Shown: positions 6,839 through 16,795, counted from the stretch's first letter. The stretch is 36,963 nt of DNA from CAYGUK01 sp964352985 (GCA_964352985.1 CAYGUK010000034.1:1-36963); one strand, 5' to 3'. Program-made: numbers and translations. The notes: generated by a model not told the origin, from the letters alone.

Positions 6839-8812
6839 TTAAAAAGATGCTACTATATTTTGAATATTCTCTACTGAAAATCCAAACTCGACAAAAAGCT
6901 TAGAGGCGGGTGCGGATTCTCCGTAGTGATTAATGCCGAGGATTCTACCATCCAAGCCAACATATTTATACCAATAATCACCCTGTGCTGCTTCTATGGC
7001 GAGGCGCTTTTTGATGTGACTGGGTAAAACGTGTTCGCGATATTGTTCGTCTTGGGAATCAAATACTTCACAACAAGGCATCGAAACTATTCGTATTTTA
7101 TCATTTTTTTCACACGCCTCGAGTGCGAGAGAGACTTCGGAGCCTGTGGCAATGATAATGATTTCTGGCTTAGCGACATCTTTAAGAATGTAGCCACCTT
7201 TAGCAATATTTTGAATGGTTTCATCACTGCGATTTAAGGGGGGTAAATTTTGGCGTGAAAATAACAAGGCAGATGGGCCTTGATGGCGTTCGATTGCATG
7301 TTGCCAAGCAATGGCTGCTTCCATGGTATCAGCAACTCGCCACACATTTAGATTAGGTGTTAAGCGTAGCATTGAACAGTGTTCGATGGGTTGATGTGTG
7401 GGGCCATCTTCTCCAAGTCCAATTGAATCATGGGTATAAACAAAAATATTTTTTATTTTCATTAAGGCAGCCATGCGCACGGCATTGCGCGCGTAATCGG
7501 TAAATGTTAAAAATGTGCCAGAGAAAGGAATAAAACCACCAAATAATGAAATACCATTACAAATTGCGGTCATGGCAAATTCACGCACACCATAATAGAG
7601 ATAATTACCTTGATAATTTTCGGCAGAAAATGGTGTTGCCTCTTTCCATAAGGTGCAATTCGATCCGGTTAAATCTGCGGAACCTCCGAAGAATTCAGGG
7701 AATGATTTGGCAAATGCAGTAATACATTTTAATGAAGATTTGCGTGTGGCTTCGCTTTGTGTTTCGGCTTTGATTTGGGTTTGTAAATTTTTTACTGTCG
7801 TTAACCAATTATCTGGTAAAACTTGATTGAGTCTTCGCGTTAATTCTTTCGCAAGTTCTGGGTGAATTTGTTGATATTGATGAAATAATTTTTGCCAATT
7901 TTTTTCGAGTTGTTCGCCTTTTTCTTTGGCGTCGAATACTTGATAAATTTCATCAGGAATGACGAAAGGTGGATGTGACCAATTTAATTTTTCGCGTGTT
8001 GCTTTAATCTCTTCTTCACCAAGAGCGCTACCGTGAGAAGCTGCGGTGCCGGCAAATTTTGGTGAACCAAAACCGATAGTGGTTTTACAACAAATAATCG
8101 TTGGTTGTGATGCAAGCTTCGCTTTTTCAATTGCTTTTTTAATTGAATCACGATGGTGACCGTCTACATTTTCGATGACATGCCAACCATAAGCGCGGAA
8201 ACGTTCTGGCGTATTATCTGTAAACCAATCTTTAACTTGACCATCGATGGATATCCCATTGTCATCATAAAAGACAATTAAATTATCGAGTTTTAAGGTG
8301 CCGGCTAAGGAACAAGCTTCATGAGAAATGCCTTCCATTAAACAACCATCACCGACAAAAGTATAAATAGTGTTACTCAATAAAGTGTAATTTTCTTGAT
8401 TAAAATTAGCCGCTAAATTTTTGGCAGCAATGGCCATGCCGACGCTATTTGCTAAGCCTTGACCTAATGGCCCTGTGGTTGTTTCTATGCCTGGTGTTAA
8501 ACCATATTCAGGGTGGCCGGGTGTTTTCGAATGCCATTGGCGAAAGTTTTTTAATTCTGTGATGGGTAAATCATATCCTGTTAAATGAAGTAACGCGTAA
8601 TGCAACATCGAACCATGGCCATTTGAAATCACAAATCGATCGCGATTTAGCCAATTAGGATTTTGAGGATTATGAATTAAAAAATCATTCCACAAAACTT
8701 CCGCAATATCTGCCATGCCCAAAGGCATGCCTGGATGGCCAGAATTGGCACTTTGAACACCGTCGATACTTAAAAAGCGGATGGCATTAGTTAATTGTTG
8801 TTGTGTTGGCAT
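6839..8812 (-). CDS. tkt: Transketolase
   Basis: This is the thiamine-diphosphate enzyme of the non-oxidative pentose phosphate pathway that moves two-carbon units between sugar phosphates. It has 657 residues, full length. Features in order: ANSGHPGMPLGMADIAEVLW near the N-terminus, SNGHGSMLHYALLHLTGYDL, the ThDP motif GDGCLMEGISHEA...DNLIVFYDDNGISIDG, the central pyrimidine domain with the DLTGSN and REFAM segments, and GLGEDGPTHQPIEHCSMLRL. The ATG at 8812 has GGAG 5 bases upstream; the GTG at 8818 would overlap that site. It is cotranscribed with gap. No other pentose-phosphate genes are in view. Confidence 0.95.
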   Translation of the reverse strand: MPTQQQLTNAIRFLSIDGVQSANSGHPGMPLGMADIAEVLWNDFLIHNPQNPNWLNRDRFVISNGHGSMLHYALLHLTGYDLPITELKNFRQWHSKTPGHPEYGLTPGIETTTGPLGQGLANSVGMAIAAKNLAANFNQENYTLLSNTIYTFVGDGCLMEGISHEACSLAGTLKLDNLIVFYDDNGISIDGQVKDWFTDNTPERFRAYGWHVIENVDGHHRDSIKKAIEKAKLASQPTIICCKTTIGFGSPKFAGTAASHGSALGEEEIKATREKLNWSHPPFVIPDEIYQVFDAKEKGEQLEKNWQKLFHQYQQIHPELAKELTRRLNQVLPDNWLTTVKNLQTQIKAETQSEATRKSSLKCITAFAKSFPEFFGGSADLTGSNCTLWKEATPFSAENYQGNYLYYGVREFAMTAICNGISLFGGFIPFSGTFLTFTDYARNAVRMAALMKIKNIFVYTHDSIGLGEDGPTHQPIEHCSMLRLTPNLNVWRVADTMEAAIAWQHAIERHQGPSALLFSRQNLPPLNRSDETIQNIAKGGYILKDVAKPEIIIIATGSEVSLALEACEKNDKIRIVSMPCCEVFDSQDEQYREHVLPSHIKKRLAIEAAQGDYWYKYVGLDGRILGINHYGESAPASKLFVEFGFSVENIQNIVASF

Positions 8813-8857
8813 AGTCACTCCAGTCGCATTGGTATATTTAAAGTGGGCTATTTTCTC

Positions 8858-8870
8858 TGATTCTGAATCA
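8858..8870 (-). promoter_or_regulatory. Odd palindrome in the tkt upstream region
   Basis: TGATTCTGAATCA is a perfect 6-1-6 palindrome about 46 bases upstream of the tkt start, a reasonable operator position. The regulator is unknown. The rest of the 8813-9037 gap is AT-rich, with no further gene or strong hairpin seen. Confidence 0.25.
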
Positions 8871-9037
8871 ATTAGCCAGTCATAGGGTGTGCTTATTTTG
8901 TACTTGGCAAAACAGCTTCATTGATTGTCTCAATAAAAATAACTGGCGTTTCATCCAACTATGAGGACTTGTCCAAACGGTCATATAAATCTAACTTAAA
9001 CACCAAGATTTACTGATGGACAGGTAGCTAAAAATAA

Positions 9038-9640
9038 ATGGCTGAATACGACGATCAAGACTATATTAACAAAACTTATACTGAACTTTTTAGAGTATGT
9101 AGTGAGCAATGTCAAAAACTTGAAAATGAGATTTTAAGTTTATTTGCTGAATTAGATTTTAGTAATCGAAAAAAGTATTCTACATTTTTTAGTCAACTTT
9201 CTACTATAAGTGACTCTAAAAAACTAACTTATGACGACAGAAATAAACATTATACTATTTCCCTAACCTATCCAAGCTACCCAGAAGCAAGGCGAGATTA
9301 TGCCGAGCATTCAATATTTAAATTAGTTCAGCTTAGGGCTTTAATGATTGAATTTCTTCCTGCTGACGCAAAACCAACGGAGAAAGTTGAGAATATTGGA
9401 AAATTTGCAGCGAGGATAAATCAAATTGATCATAAATTAAAAACCCATAGAAATATCGGATTCTGCCGAGGTCTTATGGAATTCATAACTGGGATAACGT
9501 TAGTTATTCCCGCTATTCGAGCTGCTCATGCCAAATATACGCGAGGGACTTGGAATTTTTTTGCACCTGAAACTAAAAAAATTGCCTGTCAAGCAACTGA
9601 AATGTCAAATACTCTTCAACGAGGCTTAGCGGTTCGTTGA
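9038..9640 (+). CDS. Hypothetical protein, unknown function
   Basis: I do not recognise this 200-residue protein. It is highly charged and mostly helical in appearance, with a Lys/Glu-rich N-terminal half (FRVCSEQCQKLENEILSLF...) that may form coiled coil. A single hydrophobic stretch near residues 145-166 (GLMEFITGITLVIPAIRAAH) could touch or cross a membrane. There is no signal peptide. The ribosome-binding site is weak, and the gene stands alone between tkt and a PLP-enzyme gene, both on the other strand. Its isolated position and composition are compatible with a secreted effector of a Legionella-like bacterium, but nothing in the sequence proves this. Confidence 0.6.
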   Translation: MAEYDDQDYINKTYTELFRVCSEQCQKLENEILSLFAELDFSNRKKYSTFFSQLSTISDSKKLTYDDRNKHYTISLTYPSYPEARRDYAEHSIFKLVQLRALMIEFLPADAKPTEKVENIGKFAARINQIDHKLKTHRNIGFCRGLMEFITGITLVIPAIRAAHAKYTRGTWNFFAPETKKIACQATEMSNTLQRGLAVR

Positions 9641-9662
9641 AGTTGATTATATCGAGAGTGTT

Positions 9663-10790
9663 TTATTGCGACTTGCCACGTAAATCAATTGGCCAAACAT
9701 CGATGACAACATCATCTTGTGTAACAAAAAAATAATCGAATAAATTAATGGTTGGGTCACAATGTGCGACCATGAGTTCGACCACTGTGTTTAACGCGAT
9801 ATTGTGGCTTTCAGGATTAAGTAATTTTCCGTGCTCGTCACCATAACCCCATTCATAGCTGAGTTGTTTATTCACTGGGCGAATAACTCGAGGTAATGTT
9901 TTATCATAATATAATGTTTTTAAACCCGCATCGAGCGTGACCCACTTCGGATGATTATTACTTATCACGGTAGATAAAACAGTCATAGCAGGTTTGAATG
10001 TCGTAAAGTTTTTAGCGTTTTTACTTTCGATATTAAAATATTCAGCATCCATTACAGTGTAGGAACCCGGTTGTAATTCCGTGAAAGCATCAACACTGCT
10101 ATCGATATCATAAGTGCCGGTTCCGCTCCCGGTTAGAATTTCATTACCTAATTTATTTTGATGAAACGCAAGTGAGATTTCGCCAGCTCTCGTCATGAGT
10201 TCGAGGGATTGCTTTTTACGCTCTTCGTATGAAGTGATATGTTGTAAATTACCCGCGTAACATTGGATTCCGCGGAGATTTAAAAATTCGAATTCTTGAA
10301 GGCGTTTTGCAAATGCTACTGCATCATCAAAGTTTACACCAGTGCGACCTACATTGGGATCGATGTCAACTAAGATATTTAATTCATGATCAGTTTGTTC
10401 TGCTATTTTATTTAATAATGAGGCATTATCAATATTATCGAGTACAACAGTGATTTCTGGGTCTTCATTAAAACAAGTTGTTAAGAGTTCTATTTTTTTC
10501 GGAACCGTGACGGGGGATGTAATTAATATATTACGAATACCTTTATTGGCTAATTGTTTTGCTTCACTAACTTTGGCACAACTAATGCCGATGCTTCCAG
10601 TTTGCAATTGCAGTTTTGCTAGTTTGGAACATTTATGTGTTTTGACATGAGGTCGTAAATTTTTTTTCACGCTTTTGACAAAAGCTTGCATGGTCAGCAT
10701 ATTTTGCTGTAATAGTTTACGATCTAATACTAGACAAGGTGTATCGAGATCCCATTTTGAGCGCCCAATAAAATCTTCTTTTTCGAGCAT
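9663..10790 (-). CDS. PLP-dependent DSD1-type enzyme (D-threonine aldolase / D-serine dehydratase-like)
   Basis: This 375-residue enzyme has the alanine-racemase-type barrel and the D-serine-dehydratase-like C-terminal domain. The PLP lysine is Lys50 in RPHVKTHKC; barrel motifs LDTPCLVLDRKLLQQNM, VDIDPNVGRTGV and GIQCYAGNLQH follow, then GSGTGTYDID, which should bind the cofactor phosphate. MVAHCDPTINL near the C-terminus matches the His-X-Cys metal-binding pair of this family. Members act on D-3-hydroxy amino acids such as D-threonine or D-serine; which one cannot be decided here. The ATG at 10790 has AAAGG 6 bases upstream. The gene at 10811 lies upstream on the same strand, 20 bases away, so cotranscription is possible. 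Confidence 0.82.
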   Translation of the reverse strand: MLEKEDFIGRSKWDLDTPCLVLDRKLLQQNMLTMQAFVKSVKKNLRPHVKTHKCSKLAKLQLQTGSIGISCAKVSEAKQLANKGIRNILITSPVTVPKKIELLTTCFNEDPEITVVLDNIDNASLLNKIAEQTDHELNILVDIDPNVGRTGVNFDDAVAFAKRLQEFEFLNLRGIQCYAGNLQHITSYEERKKQSLELMTRAGEISLAFHQNKLGNEILTGSGTGTYDIDSSVDAFTELQPGSYTVMDAEYFNIESKNAKNFTTFKPAMTVLSTVISNNHPKWVTLDAGLKTLYYDKTLPRVIRPVNKQLSYEWGYGDEHGKLLNPESHNIALNTVVELMVAHCDPTINLFDYFFVTQDDVVIDVWPIDLRGKSQ

Positions 10791-10810
10791 GTGATACCTT
10801 TATTAATCTA

Positions 10811-11464
10811 TTATTTTTGAGTGAAGTATTTTATCACATATACCACATTAAATTGGCGATTTTTTTCAGACTTGATGACAGGCGTGACTGAAACCCATAA
10901 GTCACTCGTTTTCATTCTGTAAATTGGTAAATTCGTTTCACTCTTTAAATTTGCTTTTTGATAACCAATTTTATATTCGCCAAAGGTTCTTGCTAAATCG
11001 CTAGCAATTGTTTTTGTGCGATGATTGATTTCATTAAGTGAAGTTTGATCTTTAAATACTTTAGATTCAACTTGTATAAGTTTTAACTGTTGTTGATTAT
11101 TAAAACTTAAAATAACTTGATGGATGTCATCAAAAATAGGGGTTAAATTTTTAGCTTGATAAGATTCCATACCATAAAAAGCGTGAACACCATATTCAGT
11201 TGGCGTGACATAGCGAATATAAGGTGTTAGGTTGACGCCTAATTCTTTAACTTCAGCCATCGTCATGTTGGGTTTTAATCCAAACATATCTTTACTTTCT
11301 TTTGAGGATTGATCTTTTGTCGCTTTTTCGGTTTTGGGTGACTTTGCTATAGACGCTGCAGATGCAAACATTTGCCCGGCTAAAGATTGTGTATTAAATT
11401 CAGATGCGTAACAGGAAAAAGAAAAAATACAGGCGAAGCAAGATACTATTATTTTTGACATCAT
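10811..11464 (-). CDS. Exported protein of unknown function
   Basis: This 217-residue protein has a signal peptide (MMSKIIVSCFACIFSFSCYAS) and is therefore probably periplasmic. A low-complexity Lys/Ser/Thr segment follows (about residues 35-55, KSPKTEKATKDQSSKESKD). The folded part starts FGLKPNMTMAEVKELGVNL and resembles small periplasmic proteins of gammaproteobacteria in which FGL..GM...EV..LG is conserved. No function is known to me. The ATG at 11464 follows AAGGA by 7 bases. The longer frame (to 11581) adds 39 residues with no ribosome-binding site and would bury the signal peptide, so it is rejected. Confidence 0.65.
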   Translation of the reverse strand: MMSKIIVSCFACIFSFSCYASEFNTQSLAGQMFASAASIAKSPKTEKATKDQSSKESKDMFGLKPNMTMAEVKELGVNLTPYIRYVTPTEYGVHAFYGMESYQAKNLTPIFDDIHQVILSFNNQQQLKLIQVESKVFKDQTSLNEINHRTKTIASDLARTFGEYKIGYQKANLKSETNLPIYRMKTSDLWVSVTPVIKSEKNRQFNVVYVIKYFTQK

Positions 11465-11636
11465 GTCTAAATCCTTTTCTATCCAAAATAAAGGATTAAA
11501 AATGTAACGTATATTTGTGCATTTAGCAAGTTTTTTATTTTTTGTATTAATAATAAATGGTTTGTTATCCGGTCCTCGCAATTTCAGGGTGTTAGAGTAT
11601 ATACTTAGTCTAAAATATTTATAGTTGAGACAAGCA

Positions 11637-13673
11637 ATGACAAATCCATTATTAACTCATTCCAAATTACCACCGTTCACACAAATTAAAATAGAAGATA
11701 TCGAATCTGGTATTAAAGAAATTATTTCTCAAAATCGCAAAAAAATTGCCTCACTTTTAGAAAATACGAAAGAAGTTTCTTGGGATTCGTTTATGCAACC
11801 GCTCGATAATATTGATGAAGTACTATCAGATGCGTTTTCACCGATTAGTCATATGAATTCTGTTGTTAATAGTGAAGATTTGCAAAAAGCCTATGCTGCT
11901 TGTTTACCCATATTATCTGAGTATTCAACAGAATTAGGTCAAAATGAAATTCTATATAAAAAAATTAAAACGTTAGCGGATAATGATAAAGGTTTATCAA
12001 CAGCACAAAAAAAAGTAATACAAGACAGTTTGTTGGATTTTATGTTAACAGGTGTTTCATTACCTAAAGATAAGAAACAACAGTTCGCAAATATTAAAAA
12101 AGAATTAGCAGATTTATCTCATCAATACGAACAAAATTTATTAGATGCAACAAATGCCTGGTCTAAGCATATTACAAATGAAAATCAAATTGCAGGCTTA
12201 CCTGATGTTGCTAAAGCCCAATTACAACAAGCTGCTCGCGCTAAAAATTTAGAAGGTTATTTACTCAGCTTAGAAATTCCCTGTTATTTAGCAGTCGTCA
12301 TGCATGCCGATAATCGGGATTTACGTCAAGAAATGTATACCGCTTATAACACTCGTGCTTCAGATCAAGGACCAACAGCAGGTCAATGGAATAACGATAA
12401 AGTCATGCAATCAATTTTAATTAATCGCCAAAAAATGGCAAAATTACTTGAGTACAATAATTATGCTGAAGTTTCTTTAGTCAAAAAAATGGCGAATACA
12501 CCAGAAGAAGTATTTAATTTTTTAAATGATCTTAGTCAAAAAGCTCGGCAAAAAGCGCTAATCGAATATTCTGAACTTCAAGCCTTTGCCTTAGAAGATT
12601 ATCAAATTGAGGATTTACAAGCTTGGGATATCGCTTATTTTTCAGAAAAATTAAGACAAAAAAAATATGATTTATCACAAGAAGCCTTAAGGCCTTATTT
12701 TCCAGTTGATACGGTGTTAAATGGAATGTTCGATATTATTAATAAAATTTATGGTATGACAGTAAAAGAAATGCAAGGTATCGAAACGTGGCATCCTGAT
12801 GTAAAATTTTTTGAAGTTGTCGATGAGAATAATCAATTGAGGGGGCAGTTTTATATTGATTTGTTTGCTAGAAGTTCCAAACGCGGTGGCGCCTGGATGG
12901 ATGAGTGCCGTGTAAGACGTAAATTAGATGATGGATCAATTAATACGCCTGTCGCGTATTTAACGTGTAATTTTTCCGCGCCTGTTGGAGATAAACCTTC
13001 TTTGCTTACTCATGATGAAGTGACGACTTTATTTCATGAGTTCGGTCATACTTTACATCACATTTTAACATTGGTGGATTATAGTGGGGTATCCGGTATT
13101 AATGGTGTGCCTTGGGATGCGGTGGAATTTCCAAGTCAGTTCATGGAAAATTTTTGTTGGCAACGTGAAGCACTCGATATGATGAGTGGACACGTCGACA
13201 CAGGCGAAAAAATTCCAGCTGATTTATATGAAAAAATGTTAAATGCAAAATATTTTCAAGCTGGAATGAAATTAGTTCGCCAACTAGAGTTTGCTTTATT
13301 CGATATGCGATTACACTCAGAATTTAATCCACATGAAACTAATCAAATTCAAAGTATTTTAGATGAAGTTCGTGCTGATGTGGCTGTCGTGATTCCACCG
13401 GCTTTTAATCGATTTCAAACTGGATTTTCTCATATTTTTGCTGGTGGTTATGCGGCAGGTTATTTTAGTTATTTATGGGCTGAAGTGTTAGCGCAAGATG
13501 CGTTTGGTTTGTTTGAAGAACGTGGTGTTTTTGATAAAGTAACAGGGCGCTCATTTTTAAATAATGTATTAGAAAAAGGTGGAGCTGAAGATCCGAATGT
13601 ATTATTTGAAGTATTCAGAGGTCGCTTACCTGAAGCTGACGCATTATTAAAAAGTCACGGTATTATTGAATAA
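11637..13673 (+). CDS. prlC: Oligopeptidase A (M3 zinc metallopeptidase)
   Basis: This cytoplasmic thimet-oligopeptidase-family enzyme degrades short peptides, including cleaved signal peptides in E. coli. It is 678 residues, essentially the family length. The zinc site is HEFGH (His467, Glu468, His471) within TLFHEFGHTLHHIL, and the third ligand lies in the following EFPSQFMENFCW segment. Other landmarks are MAKLLEYNNYAEVSL, GQFYIDLFARSSKRGGAWMD and the C-terminal GGYAAGYFSYLWAEVLAQDAF. The ATG at 11637 is used; a TTG frame starts at 11625. The ribosome-binding site is weak. It is a single gene divergent from the exported-protein gene. Confidence 0.93.
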   Translation: MTNPLLTHSKLPPFTQIKIEDIESGIKEIISQNRKKIASLLENTKEVSWDSFMQPLDNIDEVLSDAFSPISHMNSVVNSEDLQKAYAACLPILSEYSTELGQNEILYKKIKTLADNDKGLSTAQKKVIQDSLLDFMLTGVSLPKDKKQQFANIKKELADLSHQYEQNLLDATNAWSKHITNENQIAGLPDVAKAQLQQAARAKNLEGYLLSLEIPCYLAVVMHADNRDLRQEMYTAYNTRASDQGPTAGQWNNDKVMQSILINRQKMAKLLEYNNYAEVSLVKKMANTPEEVFNFLNDLSQKARQKALIEYSELQAFALEDYQIEDLQAWDIAYFSEKLRQKKYDLSQEALRPYFPVDTVLNGMFDIINKIYGMTVKEMQGIETWHPDVKFFEVVDENNQLRGQFYIDLFARSSKRGGAWMDECRVRRKLDDGSINTPVAYLTCNFSAPVGDKPSLLTHDEVTTLFHEFGHTLHHILTLVDYSGVSGINGVPWDAVEFPSQFMENFCWQREALDMMSGHVDTGEKIPADLYEKMLNAKYFQAGMKLVRQLEFALFDMRLHSEFNPHETNQIQSILDEVRADVAVVIPPAFNRFQTGFSHIFAGGYAAGYFSYLWAEVLAQDAFGLFEERGVFDKVTGRSFLNNVLEKGGAEDPNVLFEVFRGRLPEADALLKSHGIIE

Positions 13674-13689
13674 TATTGCGAGGTTGTGC

Positions 13690-15000
13690 TTAGTTTGGAT
13701 TTTCTAAGCTAAGCATGCCTTCATTATAATCATAGGCAAAAATTTCTGCGTAACGTCCCCAGTCGATGATGGTACGTAAAACACGATCTGCTTCATCTTC
13801 ACTAAAGTATTGTTCGAGTTCATCTAAGAAATGATCTTCAGAAACGCGGTGACCTGATTTTTCATCTAAAATATTTCTGACATGTTTTGCAAGTGGAATC
13901 GATTTTATTAACCGGGTCGCAAAAAATTGTTTACGTTTTAAAATATCTGCTTTAGCAAATTCTCTACCCGCAGGGGTGAGCTCAATATCACCTTGTGACA
14001 CTTTTGCAAAGTCTAATATTTCTAACATTTCTGTTAGAGGGAATAAATCATTAATATCTTTTTGCGTGTATTCAGCTAACTCTGGTAAATCCATAATTCC
14101 GTTATATTCTTCTGATTCTAGTGTTTCTAATAAACCGGTGAGTTCTGACACATGAACATCTGGCAGTCGATAACTCAAATCAAGCGTTGCCATTCTTCTT
14201 GCTCGTTTAACTGCAATTTTTTCAGCGCCAGCGCGGGTTGTCATAATGGTATAGATATCATCGACAAGTTGACGAAATTCTTCGGCATTGTCATTGCGAG
14301 GCTGAGGCATATCGACAATAATTTCTTCTCGAATGTGTCCTGGATCACTGCCAAAGATAATAATTCTATCTGCTAGTAACACAGCTTCTTCGATATTGTG
14401 CGTTACAATTAAAATCCCATTCGTATTAGTTTTTTTTGTTTTCCATAAATCGATTAAGTCACTTCGCAAGTTTTCAGCAGTTAGCACATCGAGTGCGGAA
14501 AAAGGTTCATCCATTAATAATAAATCAGGATTGACCACGATTGCTCTTGCAATACCTACGCGTTGACGCATACCGCCGGATAATTCTTTTGGATAAGCGG
14601 ATTCAAAACCATCAAGACCGATGGTATCGATAGCCGCAATAGCACGAGTGCGTCGTTCTTTACGATTTACGCCTTGTGCTTCTAAGCCCAATTCTACATT
14701 TTGTAAAACAGTTAGCCAGGGCATTAATGCAAAATGTTGAAACACCATGGAGATCCCTTCAACCGGACGTTTAATTGCCTTTCCTCGATAATAGGCTTGC
14801 CCTTCTTCGGGATGAATTAAACCCGCAATGATTCTGAGTAATGTGGATTTTCCAGAGCCTGATTTACCCAATAGAGCGATGATTTCATTATCATGAAGCG
14901 TGAAATTAATATCATCTAACACTAATAAATTTTGAGTTGTAGATTTTTTAAATGATTTTTTAATGCCTTTAACGGTAATGATTTCGCTGGTGTTATTCAT
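13690..15000 (-). CDS. ABC transporter ATPase of the nitrate/sulfonate/taurine type with AAA-associated C-terminal domain
   Basis: This is the cytoplasmic ATPase that would drive the two-domain permease encoded upstream. Residues 1 to about 260 are a classical ABC domain: Walker A GKSGSGKS (45-52), Q-loop VFQHFALMPW, signature LSGGMRQRVGIARA, Walker B LLLMDEPFSALD and the H-loop VTHN. The remaining 170 or so residues match the AAA-associated C-terminal domain found on a subset of these ATPases (LSELTGLLE-like start, winged-helix appearance, ending in acidic DELEQYFSEDEADRVLRTIIDWGRYAE). The gene starts 12 bases after the permease stop. No substrate-binding protein gene is adjacent, so the substrate is not identified. 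Confidence 0.88.
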   Translation of the reverse strand: MNNTSEIITVKGIKKSFKKSTTQNLLVLDDINFTLHDNEIIALLGKSGSGKSTLLRIIAGLIHPEEGQAYYRGKAIKRPVEGISMVFQHFALMPWLTVLQNVELGLEAQGVNRKERRTRAIAAIDTIGLDGFESAYPKELSGGMRQRVGIARAIVVNPDLLLMDEPFSALDVLTAENLRSDLIDLWKTKKTNTNGILIVTHNIEEAVLLADRIIIFGSDPGHIREEIIVDMPQPRNDNAEEFRQLVDDIYTIMTTRAGAEKIAVKRARRMATLDLSYRLPDVHVSELTGLLETLESEEYNGIMDLPELAEYTQKDINDLFPLTEMLEILDFAKVSQGDIELTPAGREFAKADILKRKQFFATRLIKSIPLAKHVRNILDEKSGHRVSEDHFLDELEQYFSEDEADRVLRTIIDWGRYAEIFAYDYNEGMLSLENPN

Positions 15001-15012
15001 TGTAGTTCTCCT

Positions 15013-16758
15013 TTAACCGTTAATTTGAAATCGTGATTCAGCAAGATTATACAAAGGACGCCAGATCAAACGATTGATGACTAAAACATAAAGGCACATC
15101 ACGCAAATTCCTAATGCAATTTTTGGGTAATTTCCCGCAGTTGTATTTGTTGCAATATAATCACCTAAACCTGTTGCACGTAATGTTGTGTGTCCCCAAG
15201 AAACAACTTCTGCCACTATACTCGCATTCCACGCACCACCTGCCGCACTCAATGCGCCTGTTACATAATAAGGAAATATTGCCGGCAAAATTAATCGTCT
15301 CCACCACAGCCAACCTTTTACACTAAAATTATCCGCCGCATAATATAAATCTTTGGGTAAAGATGTTGTGCCAGCAATCACATTAAATAGCACATACCAT
15401 TGAGTGCCGAGGATCATTAATGGAGTTGTCCAAATTTCAATATTTAAGTGGTATTGCACGATTACCATGACAAATACAGGAAATAATAAATTAGCAGGAA
15501 ATGCCGCGAGAAATTGTGCGATGGGTTGAACGATTCTCGCAACCTTGGGATGCAAACCAACCCACACACCAACAGGCACCCAAATCAATGAGCAAATAAT
15601 AATAAGGACTAAAACGCGTAACATTGTAAAGAAACCAAGTGCAATGACATGCAAAGAAGCAGAGGGTTCGATATGAAGAAATATAAAATGATATAAAGCA
15701 TGAAGACTATAGAGAATAGCGGCAATTAATATGATATACCAAAATAGAGTCAGAAAAATTGTCATTGATGAAGTATCTTTATCTCGTATTTTGGGTTTAG
15801 TAAAATTAAAAAATTTTGCATTTATCACATTTTCGGCAACACGTGAAATAAATGCGCCCCATAATTTTAATAATCTTGTTCTTTGTAATAAGCGGGTGAG
15901 CCAGGGGGGATCGAGATGTTCTTCATCAGGTGAACTTTCAGATTTAAATTTTTCAGCCCAAGCGAGCATCGGTCGAAAGAGTAATTGATCGTAAAGTAAA
16001 ATGACGACTAACATAGTGATGATTGAATAGATAACTGCGGTTTTATCCGCATTAGCAATTGCTTTTGCAATATAAGATCCTACACCGGGTAACGTTATAT
16101 TGTGTCCTGCTACTGAAATAGCTTCTGATGCAACAACAAAAAACCAACCCGCTGACATCGACATCATGGTATTCCATAATAAACTTGGCATAGCGAAGGG
16201 TACTTCGATTCGCCAAAAGCGTTGCCAAGCAGAAAGTTGTAACATGTCACATGCTTCTCGAATATCATTAGGTAATGTTCTTAAAGATTGATAAAAACTA
16301 AGTGCCATGTTCCATGCTTGCGAAGTAAAAATCGCAAAAATAGCCGCGCATTCTGGGCCTAATATGCTACCTGGAAAAATGGCAATAAATCCACTCACAG
16401 TGATAGATAAAAAACCGAGTACGGGTACGGATTGTAAAATATCTATGGCGGGAATAATAATTCTTTCAGCATGTTTGCTTTTAGCAGCCCATGTTCCAAA
16501 AACAAAAGTAAAAATTAATGAAATTAATAAGGCAATCGCCATGCGCAATATTGTTCGTAAAGCATAATAAGGTAAATGTTTTGGGTTTAGTGAAATATGA
16601 ATATTTTCACCGAGCTGATATGGGGCCGCCATTTGATTGGCGCCCCAAGCCAGTAAAATGATAAAGCCTAATACTAAAATTAACGCAATAATATCCCAAC
16701 GATTTGCTTGGTTTGTAATCTTATCTTTATTAAATATGTTGGTATTTACTTTTATCAC
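15013..16758 (-). CDS. ABC transporter double permease, nitrate/sulfonate type
   Basis: This 581-residue inner-membrane protein fuses two binding-protein-dependent transport permease domains. The first (about residues 60-270) carries its ATPase-contact loop around REACDMLQLSAWQRFWRIEVPFAMP. The second (about 340-570) carries YYAADNFSVKGWLWWRRLILPAIFP. Each has about five or six hydrophobic helices, joined by a charged linker at about 270-315 (KFKSESSPDEEHLD...). The start is GTG at 16758, with GAGGG about 7 bases upstream; no early ATG fits. The gene is preceded by a leader containing a Cys-Cys peptide ORF. The substrate is unknown; relatives handle nitrate, sulfonates or bicarbonate. Confidence 0.85.
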   Translation of the reverse strand: MIKVNTNIFNKDKITNQANRWDIIALILVLGFIILLAWGANQMAAPYQLGENIHISLNPKHLPYYALRTILRMAIALLISLIFTFVFGTWAAKSKHAERIIIPAIDILQSVPVLGFLSITVSGFIAIFPGSILGPECAAIFAIFTSQAWNMALSFYQSLRTLPNDIREACDMLQLSAWQRFWRIEVPFAMPSLLWNTMMSMSAGWFFVVASEAISVAGHNITLPGVGSYIAKAIANADKTAVIYSIITMLVVILLYDQLLFRPMLAWAEKFKSESSPDEEHLDPPWLTRLLQRTRLLKLWGAFISRVAENVINAKFFNFTKPKIRDKDTSSMTIFLTLFWYIILIAAILYSLHALYHFIFLHIEPSASLHVIALGFFTMLRVLVLIIICSLIWVPVGVWVGLHPKVARIVQPIAQFLAAFPANLLFPVFVMVIVQYHLNIEIWTTPLMILGTQWYVLFNVIAGTTSLPKDLYYAADNFSVKGWLWWRRLILPAIFPYYVTGALSAAGGAWNASIVAEVVSWGHTTLRATGLGDYIATNTTAGNYPKIALGICVMCLYVLVINRLIWRPLYNLAESRFQING

Positions 16759-16795
16759 GATAGCGCCCTCTCCGATGTTGTATCTTAACAGGAGT

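Noticed and set aside
11465..11581. Long N-terminal extension of the exported protein at 10811-11464
   Set aside because: It would bury a clear signal peptide and has no ribosome-binding site, whereas ATG 11464 follows AAGGA.
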